NCBI GenBank assembly: GCA_964035545.1
Contig: OZ037770.1
Span: 8,385,473-8,449,472, forward strand
Length of the DNA stretch: 64,000 bases
Direction: 5' to 3'
Source of the DNA: Bugula neritina
Lineage: Eukaryota > Bryozoa > Gymnolaemata > Cheilostomatida > Bugulidae
Both the position numbers and the translations under genes were made by a program. The notes below the pieces were generated by a model that made no database searches, was not told the DNA's origin, and was given only the letters and a program-made list of their open reading frames with translations. This document shows positions 1-10,922 of the stretch, one piece after another; within the stretch, counting starts at the first letter, position 1; each line of letters opens with the position of its first letter.

Positions 1-1461
1 TAGCAATTGTACTATAGACTTATCTTAAAACACTGACCAGCTTAAATGATATTTAATAATAGCTTATAAAAATCTGATCCAAATGAAAAACATGAATTTG
101 TGTTTTATAAGAAACTATTCAATTGGCACCAAGAGCAAGTTAAAATATTTTAACTGTCATTAGCTTAAGCATAAATTCGTCAGTAGTCAGTCAAGTCAGT
201 AGATGAACCTCACAATAACCCCAAGTAAGGCCATGGCTTGTCTAGTTGTAATTATGTCATAAAGCAAACTCTCAGGCCATATAGTTGGTATCGTTTCTTT
301 TTTATTTGATTCACTCAATTTTGAAGGAATCCATAAATGAGTTTCAACACAATTATATTTGCTGCTTTGCCCCCTTAAAAACATTCAATTCAATGCCTAG
401 CAGTCGTAGCTTACAAGGTACATGTTTTATATGATATTGTTCATAATCTTTAAATAATTTACATATAAATGTTGGTGGAGACTAAAGTCTAACAATCAAA
501 AGTTGTATAACATTTATAGAAAAGCAGCTGCAGTTTACGGAGTTGATATAAATACAGGTCATCTTTATTCCAGATAAAACAACAGTTTGAATTTTAGAAC
601 AGTGATGAAAGATGACAGAAAATTTCATGTTTACAATCAACAGAAATTAGATACACATAAAATATGCACACATTTTATATAACAAATTAAAAATTTTAGT
701 ATAACATACTATATAGTAATATAACATGCAGTAATAAAACGTACAATAATATAATATATAGTAACATAGCTCGCAGCATTTTAATATACCTATTGTAGCA
801 AACAGTAATATAAAACAAAGTAATATAAACTACAGTAGCAACCATTTACAGAATAGTGGGTGTTGAGAATAACATCATAAATAGCAAAAAAACTTAAAAT
901 TCAAATGACCGAAAATAAGCTGAAGTTCAATACACAGGTTTGAGTACCAATAATTTACATTTTAAACTCTTTTGACCGAAATATACTGAAGGAAAAATAA
1001 TCTATTCAAGTCTGCTGCTCTCTCATTGAATTTTTTACAGATTCCTGGGTTATTTGGTGTGTTGATAATAGTTGCTGCTGAATACTTATTTAAAAATTTT
1101 TGGGTCGAGTTATGCTAGTATCTACTGTTATGTGAATAAGAGTAAGTACTGTTATGTGAATAAGAGTAAGTATTGCTATATGAATAAGAGTAAGTACTGT
1201 TATGTGTGTATATAGCAGTATACGATACCACATACAGCAATTCAATGCCATGCAAGTGCTCTTCACTATTTTAATATACTGATTAGAAGGGGTTAAGATT
1301 TCACCGCCCCAACAACTTTCATTATTTCATACTACTGGATACAGAATACAAGACTACAAAGACTAAATATTGAATAATATATTACTATACTACTTATCAA
1401 CAGACACCGTGACTAGAGCGACTGCTAGACATGTCACAAGTACCTGACAAGCACCTTAGAG
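1..1461. other. AT-rich non-coding DNA downstream of the transporter gene
   Basis: No convincing coding exon is seen on either strand. Part of it is probably the 3' UTR of the minus-strand SLC35A-like gene, whose stop is at 1462-1464. The only distinct structure is a short tandem repeat near 1122-1205. Confidence 0.5.
1122..1205. repeat. 24-bp tandem repeat, about 3.5 copies
   Basis: Units of the form TACTGTTATGTGAATAAGAG plus TAAG follow one another with a few substitutions (one copy reads TATTGCTATATG). Simple minisatellite, no coding meaning seen. Confidence 0.8.
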
Positions 1462-1974
1462 TCACTTGCTGATATCTTGTGATCCCAGCATGTAGAGAGG
1501 CAATCCAATCAGAATGAAGGACAGAGAGATGACAAAGTACAAGGTTATCTGAAGGTCAAACAGAGCCATCGACATCAGAGTACTGACCATGATGGAGACA
1601 CAAGTGAGCACTAGTTTGGTTATATTGCTGCTGTGTTTCATTATAATTGATACACAGAATCCTTGCAGGGCCTGAAATACAGCATTACATGTGTGTCACA
1701 TTTATAAGTACATGAACTGGCAGATACTGCATCAAAGACTATCAAAGAGAATAAACTCACAGTGGTAAATACTATAGTCCAAGAGTAGATGTTGAAACCC
1801 TGGAAAAGAGAGAAACTGTTGGTTGAGTTTATAGATTGACGGCCATCTTGCATCTTCCACAGAACTGCGAGGGTGTTAAATGAAACACCTGAAGAGTAGA
1901 GGTACATGCTCTGTTTGTGTACGGATACCTGAAATAGATGTAACATGAATGAAACAACTAAAATTAGCAGTACC

Positions 1975-2024
<50 letters not shown>

Positions 2025-2374
2025 CAGTAGTAGTAGTAGTAGTAGTGGTAGTAGCAACTACAGTAGAGATATATGCCAGTTTGACAATTCCAGAAAGAAA
2101 AGTGCCCCAGCTATTCTCAATATTTATTTTCAAAATTGCATATCAGAAACGAATAAATAGACTACAAAAAATGTACAGGTTAAAACACAATAACTGCGGT
2201 GAGAACATACAAAGACAAATGTTACAATTTACAGTTGGTAAGGCATTCTGAGACTCACAATACCAGCATTATAGTATGGTGCATGAATAAGATATGAAGA
2301 AGAAACAAGCAGAAGAACAAAAACAGCCAAGACTAGATAGCCTATAAACTTAAAAGACCTTATTGCTCCTTCCT
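1462..2374 (-). CDS. SLC35A-family nucleotide-sugar transporter, C-terminal three exons
   Basis: Three minus-strand exons chain in phase: 2374-2259, 1928-1761 and 1671-1462, ending in TGA at 1464-1462. All have GT-AG borders. The first encodes a hydrophobic helix (GYLVLAVFVLLLVSSSYL). The second gives a loop and helix (QSMYLYSSGVSFNTLAVL, then FQGFNIYSWTIVFTT). The last has IIMKHSSNITKLVL followed by FDLQITLYFVISLSF. This matches the family's closing helices, where a 'G-K/H-x-x-N/S-I' segment precedes two helices; the K-H-S-S form resembles SLC35A4, and SLC35A5 is also close. Members carry nucleotide sugars or related substrates across Golgi membranes. The ATG and the N-terminal two thirds are not recognised in the window, so the gene is partial here. 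The substrate cannot be told. An AGT microsatellite lies in the intron between the first two exons. Confidence 0.65.
1970..2055. repeat. (AGT)n trinucleotide microsatellite
   Basis: About 28 mostly perfect AGT units, with a few AGC/GGT interruptions, lie in the intron between two SLC35A-like exons, 42 bp upstream of an acceptor on the minus strand. Reading frames through it give poly-Ser, poly-Val, poly-Leu or poly-Thr; none is a credible protein. Confidence 0.9.
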
Positions 2375-3110
2375 CTGAGCCCAATCATAAAATTCTAGAT
2401 CATAAAAATGTATATAGGCTAAAAATATAGGTAGCTTGACTACGGCGCATAATCAACATCTTGCATTATGTCAAAATCACCAGGGTAATCACAGCGTTAG
2501 CAAGTAGTCCATGGCCAGAAAACATGTTAAAGCTTACTAAATTACAGAAAGCTCTTCATTTTTTATAAAAATGTCTATGTTATATTTCGCAGAGGCAAAA
2601 AAACGATTTCAAGGTAAAGAACCTTGCACTATAGGACAGCCAATCATGTTGAATGATGGGCAATAAACTGAATATTCACAAGCATATGTAATGAACAGGT
2701 GGAGATAACTTTTATCAGTTTATATAAATAACACAACACCACAACTTATTAGAGAGACAACTACCAAATACACGTCATTTCGAGCTCAAACAGAAAATTA
2801 AAACAATGAGGGCTGAAAGCAGAGAAAAGCTATTATACATATTTACAGGTAAAATGATTCAGATCAGATTAAAGATTATAAAAACTAATTATTCAAAATT
2901 ATAAAAACAATTAACCAGTAGGCCTACCTAAGCTGTTGGCACAAAATCAAGATATTTTCTTGTATATCAACCCCTTCGGTCCTTCATATTCGTCAGTTTG
3001 TCTTCTTTGTCTCGAAACAGGCATCTCTGTGTCTAATGTGACAGAATTATTTGTTATATTCCCTCATCTTAGGCTATTCATCCTGACTTTAAATTAAATT
3101 ACAAACTTAC
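2375..3110. other. No gene recognised; possible short upstream exons
   Basis: AT-rich. On the minus strand, a short hydrophobic stretch near 2487-2548 (MFSGHGLLANAVITLV) and a 30-40 bp open segment near 2920-2955 have splice-like borders. Neither joins in phase to the SLC35A-like exons, so I do not assign them. Confidence 0.3.
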
Positions 3111-3786
3111 AGACACCGGCATCACAAATATTTCTCACTGAAACTGCAGCAGCTTCTAAAATTAACTGATGTTTAGTAACTTTTGCCTTCAACTGATTTA
3201 TTGAAAAGAGACAAGACAGAGTAAATTGACCTCTGTGAAATTTACTGCAGGATTGTAAAAATTTAAATAAAAAACATTGCTCTTGTACAAAATGAATCTT
3301 CAATATTTTTATAATTATAACTTCATAGGCTTGTAAAAGATTATCATAGTCTAAAAATCTGAAACCTACAAGGTTAGGTAAACTTGTATCACTGCGCTTT
3401 CATTACTTTGCATTATCCGAATTGATTTTTCATTTGATGTTAGGAAACAGTTGCATCGAATGAAACCACAACATAAGTTAATGCAATTTGCAACTACAAA
3501 TCCATCCGTACAGATCCATTTGATCCAATAGAAACGTAGTATTACACTTCAATCCTTGTGGGTATTGTATTATGCTTCAATAATATAACTAACAAAACTA
3601 CTAGATTCAAATTTACTGAAACAATCTTTAAATGAAGCAAGTAGTGAAATCTTACTTTTAATGTTCAATGGGAGAGTCTATTGGCATACTATAATTTAAG
3701 ATATCTATTCTCACCATTTTTATTTTATTCTGTGCAAGTAATGGGTTCTGCATAGCAGCCAGCTCAATCAGCATCTCCGTTTTACT
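3111..3786 (-). CDS. Two candidate exons of an unidentified minus-strand gene
   Basis: Exon 3786-3715 (72 nt, acceptor TTGCAG, donor GTGAGA) encodes SKTEMLIELAAMQNPLLAQN and four more residues. Exon 3192-3111 (82 nt, acceptor AATCAG, donor GTAAGT) encodes LKAKVTKHQLILEAAAVSVR followed by NICDAG. The phases agree if the two are adjacent. Both peptides are amphipathic and helix-like, and codon use looks coding. I do not recognise the family, and no start or stop was found. They could belong to the same transcript as the SLC35A-like exons, but a direct join to the exon at 2374 would create a TAG, so at least one further exon would be needed. Confidence 0.3.
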
Positions 3787-4474
3787 CTGCAATCAAAGTA
3801 TTTATATAAATGAAAATAATACATTTAGTTTTGTTGCACTTAGAAAGAAGATGTGATGCATAGAAAATTTCAACGCACATATAAAATAGTTTTATTTCAT
3901 TATTAGATTAAATAATGATTACAAAACACGTTCTAGAGGCCGATGGCACAATAAAACGGTTAGAAATACTACTTGCAATAATAAGAGTAATTAAAATTAA
4001 AATATAATAGTAACTAAAATATTCACAAGGCACTAAAGAAGACAACTTGTAAAATGTCAACCCATCATTTGTTTATCACTAAAACTATGTATAGTAGCAG
4101 ACATGCGAATGAACTCTTTTATTCAGGAGATGTTGTTGAGAAATGGAAAAAGGCAAGAAATCAAAGGAGACTAAAGATTATACGATGGGCAGAGCAATAC
4201 TGATACAGAATAAAGAAGAAAAGTACTGGCCTAGCATTATGTTTGAATAATTAAAGAAATAATGTGAAATGAAAAATATCTTTCAATTCTAAATGTGAAC
4301 GAACAAACATAGCTTAGAAGAAATGTTATTAAATGTTATTAGACCTAGCATGTGGTCTTGTGACATTGAGAGATAAAATATATAAGTAAAAGCATTGTTA
4401 ATAAATATGAAGATTTCCAAGAAAGTATTGATCTTATGCTTCGATACCCCTAAAACCCCCTTATACTTATGAAA
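3787..4474. other. No feature recognised
   Basis: AT-rich sequence without credible exons, RNA genes or strong repeats. Confidence 0.4.
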
Positions 4475-5244
4475 CGGGGATGGGCAAATATTTTTGAAAT
4501 TGGGCCAGATCTCAAGATTTAATGCGTAAGGTACAATGATGCATTTCCAATTGCAAATATAATTTCTTCTTTTAGTTTCCTAGGCTAAAAGTATAAATTG
4601 CAGATTGTAGATGCAGAATACAAAAGCTGACAGTTTATTAATTTAACAAGTTGTGTATAGTTCACTAAGCAAGAAAGCAGCAAATAATTTATAGGGTCTA
4701 CTTTAATTAGTGAGAAGTATGAAAAACACTTTTAGTAGCCATAATAGCACTAATGTCACTGCTAGTAATGGGTTCACATGTAGCTACTTAAAGCAAATCT
4801 TGCAAGATGCTCATTGGTGAGCTAGCTGTGTTCTATTACTATTTTTATATGGTTCATGCAAGAAAACATGCATTCACATTTATAAACATAACCAGATATG
4901 CTCAGTACACTTAGTCCCAGTTTAGCTAGTGCAGAGTCTTTTTCACTGGTAACTGGTGAAGTGTAGAAGCTCACTGTTGTTGTTGCAGCAACATCACATA
5001 ACCCAAGTTGTAATGCTGTTATACTCATGCTCACTGAAGCTTGATTATTAGTTTCAGCAATTATAAATTGGGCAGAATTTTTTCATAAGTCATGTTCATG
5101 ATTGGCCAGTGTTGCTTAGTACACACATTTTGGGAATGATTAAGAAACCAATAAAATTATTAGAATTGCTAGTGATTGGCTGGGGGCCTGATTAAAACAG
5201 TAGGAAGGCCTGATGTGGCCCGCGGCGCCATTTGCCTATCCCTG
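4475..5244 (-). mobile_element. Decayed non-autonomous hAT DNA transposon with hATC remnant
   Basis: The ends are imperfect terminal inverted repeats: CGGGGATGGGCAAAT on the left and the complement of CAGGGATAGGCAAAT on the right. Directly outside lie near-identical 8-bp duplications, TTATGAAA (4467-4474) and TTATAAAA (5245-5252), the target-site size of hAT elements. The GGCCCGCGG stretch just inside the right end is also typical of hAT ends. On the minus strand, about 4780-4990 encodes a remnant of the transposase C-terminal dimerisation domain: LGLSVLSISGYVYKCECMFS, CMNHIK, then an in-frame stop and LTNEHL, matching the hATC pattern 'CE..FS.MN.IK......LT.EHL'. The rest of the transposase is gone, so the copy is dead and internally deleted. 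Confidence 0.8.
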
Positions 5245-5252
5245 TTATAAAA

Positions 5253-5716
5253 CCTCATTTTCAAGACACATATCTACATTTTCATTATATCTACTTGCAG
5301 GTCGGTTCTAAGCGAATAATCGCTAGATGGAATAATTCATCCTAAGTTCTCATGCCAAGAGTAAAATATATCACCTATGAGTTATGAGTGCTTCACTGCG
5401 TAGTTCCTCCATATTTCCTTCCCTTAGAAGGTTGTTGGGTGCTTCACCTCCCCTTTGACTATGATTTTCCAAGTATTGGGAGGCTTCCCAGACTACTCCT
5501 GCTGCTTAAGGCTTAAATTCTCGCATATCTACTAATCGAGGGAAATTTTAAGGGGCTACGTAGATTACACACAATTCCCACTCAGTGAATCAGACTGTAC
5601 CTGCGGACTTATCAGTTCTTGCAAGGATACCTGTGAGATATCTACAGGTGAACCCAGCATAAAATCAGCAAGGGTCACTATCCGGTTAATAGTCTGCCAG
5701 GATACTCACAAGGGGG
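5253..5716. other. No feature recognised
   Basis: Less AT-rich than its surroundings but without a supported exon on either strand. It may be the 3' UTR of the minus-strand terminal exon that stops at 5717. Confidence 0.3.
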
Positions 5717-6055
5717 CTAGTGTTTAACCAACTGTTGTGCCTGGCGCAGATACTTCATTGCTTTCTCAACAAGGTTGGCTGCACGAAGCTCTTGGTTCAC
5801 ACCGGCGTCCTGTTTGCAAAGCTCTGCACATTTATCAGCAAATCCCTAGAATTTCAAGTCATGCAACTCTCGATCACAAGTTTTCAGTTTGCCACTTAAT
5901 CAGGAAGAAGGACATCGTGTTATTGAGATTCATCTCCAAAAATGGTGCATCTTCACCTAGCCTTGGCCTTTTTGCTACTGTCAACAAGTACAAAACGGAG
6001 TTACTACGGCCAGTGCCTCTATCTGCTCCCACAGCATCTGGCAGTCTTTGCTTGG
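5717..6055 (-). CDS. Last two exons of an unidentified minus-strand gene
   Basis: Exon 6055-6008 (acceptor CTCTGCAG, donor GTAGTA) encodes PSKDCQMLWEQIEALA. After a 162-bp intron, exon 5845-5717 (acceptor ATTCTAG) encodes GFADKCAELCKQDAGVNQEL, then RAANLVEKAMKYLRQAQQLV, KH and a TAG stop. Both exons are phase 0, so they join cleanly. The product end is Cys- and Lys-containing, strongly helical and heptad-like, suggesting a coiled-coil or helical-bundle terminus. I do not recognise the family. No upstream exons were found before the low-complexity DNA and retrotransposon to the right, so the gene may have been cut off or have distant exons. Confidence 0.4.
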
Positions 6056-6739
6056 CTGCAGAGAGAGAACTGTTTTGAGTGCATGTCTTCAAGGGTCTAC
6101 TGTTGTTTTGCACACCAGTCATTTCATATACAAAATGGTCATTTTGTACACAAACTGCTATCCATTTCTTACACAAACTGAAGAATTAATTCACTGGATA
6201 ACCATTTGAAGGATACTAGTTCACTTGTTTATAGCACTCTAGCTCTCTCTTTCCCAGCATGTTTTTTGAAAAAAAAATCATTGACCATCACTATGTGCTA
6301 CCATCTACTGATAATGTCTAAACCAAACGAGCAGTCCTTCCCCTAACATCCACAATAAAAAATACCTACCTATGCGGCAAAATAAAATGTACAAATTACT
6401 ATTACTTGTGAGCAGCATTGTGTGACTTATACAATGAGAATGTACATAGAATAATAAATAAATATAAAAATACATATTTTAGGTAGTTTATATTGATGCG
6501 TAGGAAACAACCGATCAGATATATACGAAAAGACCTAAAAAGTGGGTACGAAACAATTTGCGTGCGAATTGGCTTGCGCCCGTCTCCAAGGTGGGACCCT
6601 ATTTAGCACAGGAGCGACAGAAATTAGTGGAACAACTTTCAACAATATAAATAGTGTTAACTTTCATTCGTCTTCTGCATGTCAGTAGTATCACGTGATA
6701 GATAGTGTTGGGTGGCTTTAGCACAACTATAAACATAAT

Positions 6740-7020
6740 TAGTAGGCTAATTTTCCTAGCTAATAATACTAATACTCATACTTTACTAATTAGAAATTTA
6801 ATTATTTAGTAACTTTCTAGTTCTACTACTAAAAGTAAGACTTAGAGTAAAAGAAACAGTAAGTATAATAGCTATAGTAATATTTATACTTATAGTAAGT
6901 AAATACTAATAGTAATACAGCAACACTAATTAGTAACTGGTAAGTCAAAGTGACTATGAGTAATACTAATAGTAATAGTAATAATAATACTAATAGTAAT
7001 AGTCATAGTGATTTAATCAC
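6740..7020. repeat. Degenerate TA-rich trinucleotide-like repeat (left block)
   Basis: Strings such as ACTAATAGTAATAC recur with drift. The same sequence style dominates 9641-12480 on the other side of the retrotransposon. Confidence 0.6.
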
Positions 7021-7080
7021 ATGATTCATTTTTATTAAATTTATTTATTATATTTTCATTACAAATCATAGCAACAACAA

Positions 7081-9340
7081 TTTATCAACATACTCTATGA
7101 AAACCATCTGACCCAGGTTATTGAAGAGCAAACACACACATTCGGTAACACCCTAGACATTATCTGTACCAGTGACACCTCCATGATAGATTCTATAAAT
7201 GTAATTAGGCCGGGGCTCAGTGATCATTACATCATTATAGTTAAACTGCTAATTGAAAACCCACCTTCCCAAGACGTTATCCACATAAATCATAAAGACA
7301 TTCTCATCTGATGTCATTAAATTTAGAAACTATATGAGCTATGCATGTGAAAAGTTTTCACAGATGGATAATGTCCAGCAGATGTGGGATACTTTCTCTG
7401 TCGCCTTCAAAAAAGCTATTGAAATATCTGTACCAAAAAAGACCATAAAAATAAAAAACAGTGGCCAACCACCTTGGTTTTCTAAAGAGGCTAAGAAACT
7501 TCATGACATGCAGATGTCATTATATAGAAAATTCAAGAGAACAAATAACCCATACTTTTTGCAGAGGTACCAACAGCAAAGGAGAAACAATAAAAAAGCC
7601 TTCAAGGTAATCAAGAAGGAATACATAGTGAACAAAGTCTGTAAGCCTCTGCTAAAAGGAAAAGCAAACCCTTTTACAAGCATCTGCGACACAAACGGAA
7701 GTGCTAACATCCGCTTACAAGTATTAAAATCAAAAACGGTAATATAACTACAGACAGTCTGGAATGTGCAGAAACTCTAAATAGCTATTTTCATAGCCTG
7801 TTCTGCGTTGATGAAGCCATTACTGATCTGCCCCTTCTCTCTACTAATAGCAGGACTCTTGAGATCAACCCTGAAGGAGTCAAGCAATTAATTTATGATC
7901 TGAAGAACAATAAATCTCCAGGACCTGACCAGATACGAAGGTGTGAGCTTTTAATAGACTCTGGTAGCCCAGTATCTTACATATGTCTTTCAGGCCTCAA
8001 TAAACTCCGGAGTGCTTCCAGCACAATGGAGAACTGCTAATGTGACACCAGTCCACAAAAAAGGTGCCAAAGACGAGCCATCAAACTATCGCCCATTCTC
8101 TCTCACCAGCATCCTCTGTAAAATGTTAGAACACATTGTCCTACATTATCTAAACAAATTACTTGACAGCATGCTCTACAACAGACAGCATGGTTTCAGG
8201 AAAGGCTTAGGCTGTGAAACTCAGCTTTGCGCTACCTACCACGACATAGAAAAATCTGTGGAGCATGGTCATGTTATTCATGGCATAGTCCTTGATTTCC
8301 GTAAGGCACTTGATAAGGGCCCCCACACTCTACTCATGCAAAAAGTTCGTTGTATTGATGGCATTAACCCAAGCATAGCAAATTGGGTCCAAGGGTTCCT
8401 AACAAAAAGAAGTCAGAGAACTGCCATACGCGGTGTGTTATCATCAGATCTCCCTGTCTCCTCGGGGGTGCCACAGGGTTCAGTACTAGGGCCAACCTTG
8501 TTTCTTGTATACATAAATGACCTACCACAAGTGATAACATACAAAGTGAGTCTCTATGCCAATGACACCCTGATTTATGCTGCTGTGAATAGCAATGAGG
8601 ACAAGCAGCTTTTTCAGACAAATATAGATGCTTTACATAAGTGGTCCATGAAATGGAAAATGCCTTTCAACACGGAAAAGTGTGAGGTAATCATCTTTAG
8701 CAAAGCCCTAAAGGCATATCCAGTGTTCAACCCCAGCTATGCACTTGGAACTCCGCTCAAATGCAGACAGGAGATCAAATATCTTGGCATAATTCTGCAG
8801 TCCAACTTAAAATTTGAGCAACATATTACATCTAAGATAAAAAGTGCCTCCAAGGTCCTAGGTTGCATAAAATACTAGCTTTATGAAGCCCCTTCCAATA
8901 GCAAACTACTCGCATAAACCAGTTTCTGCCGGCCAATTCTAGAATACGGCGATACTCTTTGGGACCCAGTGGATTCAGCTAATATTGATGCCTTAGAGCG
9001 TGTACAGTCCCAAGCAATCAGGTTCATTAACAATATCAAAGGAAGACAAGGCATCTCAGAAGCTTGAAATAAACTTGAACTACAACTTCTCAAAGACCGA
9101 AGAAAAACACATAGGTTGTCACTGTTAATGAGAATGCTCTCAGATGAATCTAAACACCGAACCTTAGCCTCAGCTTATGATGAACTGACTGAAAATAAAA
9201 ACAAGTACACTACGTATACGCGAGCTGCACAGAGAGGTGAGCCAACATCTATCTATGCTGCAAGCAAGGTCTATTTTAACAGTTTTCTCCCACTCAGTGT
9301 GAGAGATCTGAAGCTAAGGTCAACTAACCCACAACAATAA
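7081..9340 (+). mobile_element. 5'-truncated, inactivated CR1/Jockey-type non-LTR retrotransposon
   Basis: The reading frame is broken into pieces. 7081-7312 holds the end of the apurinic-like endonuclease (LTQVIEEQTHTFGNTLDIIC, then GLSDH). 7334-7744 is the linker with PPWFSKEAKKLHD. 7743-8000 contains LKNNKSPGPDQIRR. 8012-8878 is the reverse transcriptase, with NYRPFSLTSILCKMLEHIV, HGFRKGLGCETQL, LDFRKALDKGPH, SGVPQGSVLGPTLFLVYIND and YLGIILQSNLKFEQH. 8879-9340 is the thumb/C-terminal part (ILEYGDTLWDP, LERVQSQAIRFI). The catalytic YADD is YAND here, FDK is LDK, and there are several frameshifts and stops, so the copy cannot be active. The clade call rests on motif style only; L2 or Jockey relatives are possible. 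No clear target-site duplication was found. Confidence 0.85.
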
Positions 9341-9640
9341 ACAGCTATACGCTGCTATACTAACTCATACTGACACTTATCACTAACCAAAGAGGCGCTC
9401 CACGTTTGCACCATAACGGTGACATTGAGTGTTCTATCGTCTACGAGGTGAGTTACGAGGTGAGTTAGGACTCTTACTCAGAGTCACCTCTCACTGTCAA
9501 TGTCCTCTCTCACTCAGAGTCAATGAGTGGGGCTGTGAGTCAGGCACTGCTACATGTAGAGTCACTAAGACGGAGTCAGAGTGACAATGACTGTGAGTTA
9601 GTATAGCTTATTAACTTCAAGTATAACTATAACACCAACT
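9341..9640. other. 3' flank of the retrotransposon with GAGTCA-like direct repeats
   Basis: GAGTCA/GAGTTA words recur irregularly at 9440-9600. No gene is seen. It may be the 3' UTR of the element or local repeat DNA. Confidence 0.35.
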
Positions 9641-10719
9641 GGCAACTGGAGAAAAAAATTATAATATTAATAATAATTATAATAATTTAATTTAAAACAG
9701 TTCTAATTTTTGCAACAAAAAATTGAATCGTCTTGTCATGGTTGAAACTTTTTTTAAATTTAGTAGTAATTAATAAACTAAAACTAGTATGAGTAAATCA
9801 CTAGCACTACATGTATTAGTATCACTATCACTATACTCGTACTGCCTAAAGTAAAAGACCAAAGAGTTCGTAAGAGATCAACACTGTAACCACGGCTTGT
9901 GAAGTGCTTATACTTATAGCATAGGCGACTTGCGTACGCTCCGTAAGGGTGGGCGTATTTGATCACATTAAAAAAATAGGCATTTTAGCATTGAACTAGA
10001 ACTATTTTTCAGTTCATGGCAATGTAGGAAGCGATTGAACCTCAATAACCTTGGCATTTACATCAATCATACCGATTTCTGATTTGACGGACGTATTTGA
10101 GAGAATCAAATGATTATAACTATAAGACATAATTGACGAGGACAGTCGCTTATTCTTCTAGGGAGTGGTTGATGTACTTTGAGTTTGTAGAGAGGCGTTT
10201 CTTTTTTCAAAGTTTGATATTGGCTCCATAGTTATATAGTTTAATATTACTATAAAGTTAAAATATTAGTATGTAATATAGCAGTTCCTACCACTATCAG
10301 TATCAGTGTTAGTGTATTACTCTATTACTATTTGAGTATTACTAATTTTACTTATAGTTATTACTATTAGTTATTAGTATAAGTATTACTATTAGACTTA
10401 GTATTACTCAGTATTAGTATTACTGTTAATACTATCATTATGATTACACTCATTATCATTATGGTTACCGTTATGGTGATCAAATGCTTTAAGTTTAAGT
10501 TTATAAAATTAAATTATAATAATAATTACATCAATGTGAATATAAATATCACTGACTGATTGACATTATTATTATCAAATAATATTATCCAATTCAATAT
10601 GAATAAGTATTAGTATAACTTTATATCAATATAAATATGAATGTGATGATATTCATATTGATATTGAATTTGATATTAATATGATTATTAAATACTAATA
10701 CTGAATAGTTACTGTTAGT

Positions 10720-10797
10720 GTTGCGACTAAAAGTAAAACTAGAAGTAGATATTGAATTTTAAATTTGAATATCTACTTCTAGTTCTATTCGCAACAG
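10720..10797. repeat. Imperfect inverted repeat (about 35-bp arms)
   Basis: The left arm contains GTTGCGACT, then AACTAGAAGTAGATATTGAA. The right arm reads the complement, TTGAATATCTACTTCTAGTT then ATTCGCAAC. The loop is only a few bases (TTTTAAAT). No coding content; a cruciform or MITE relic is possible. Confidence 0.75.
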
Positions 10798-10837
10798 TAC
10801 GGTAAACTCTAAGTATAAGTATCAGTATGGCAGTATA

Positions 10838-10922
10838 GTAATACACCATATCAATATGACATATACAGTATACTGTATAGTATATGATATACTATATCAG
10901 TATATGTCATATGGTGTATTAC
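10838..10922. repeat. 85-bp near-perfect palindrome
   Basis: It starts GTAATACACCATAT and ends ATATGGTGTATTAC, the exact complement. The arms (…GACATATAC / GTATATGTC…) continue inward to a TA-rich centre around 10880. Confidence 0.85.

Noticed and set aside
1641-2133. Open frames with poly-Leu, poly-Thr, poly-Ser and poly-Val runs
   Set aside because: They are frames through the AGT microsatellite, which lies in an intron between two in-phase transporter exons.
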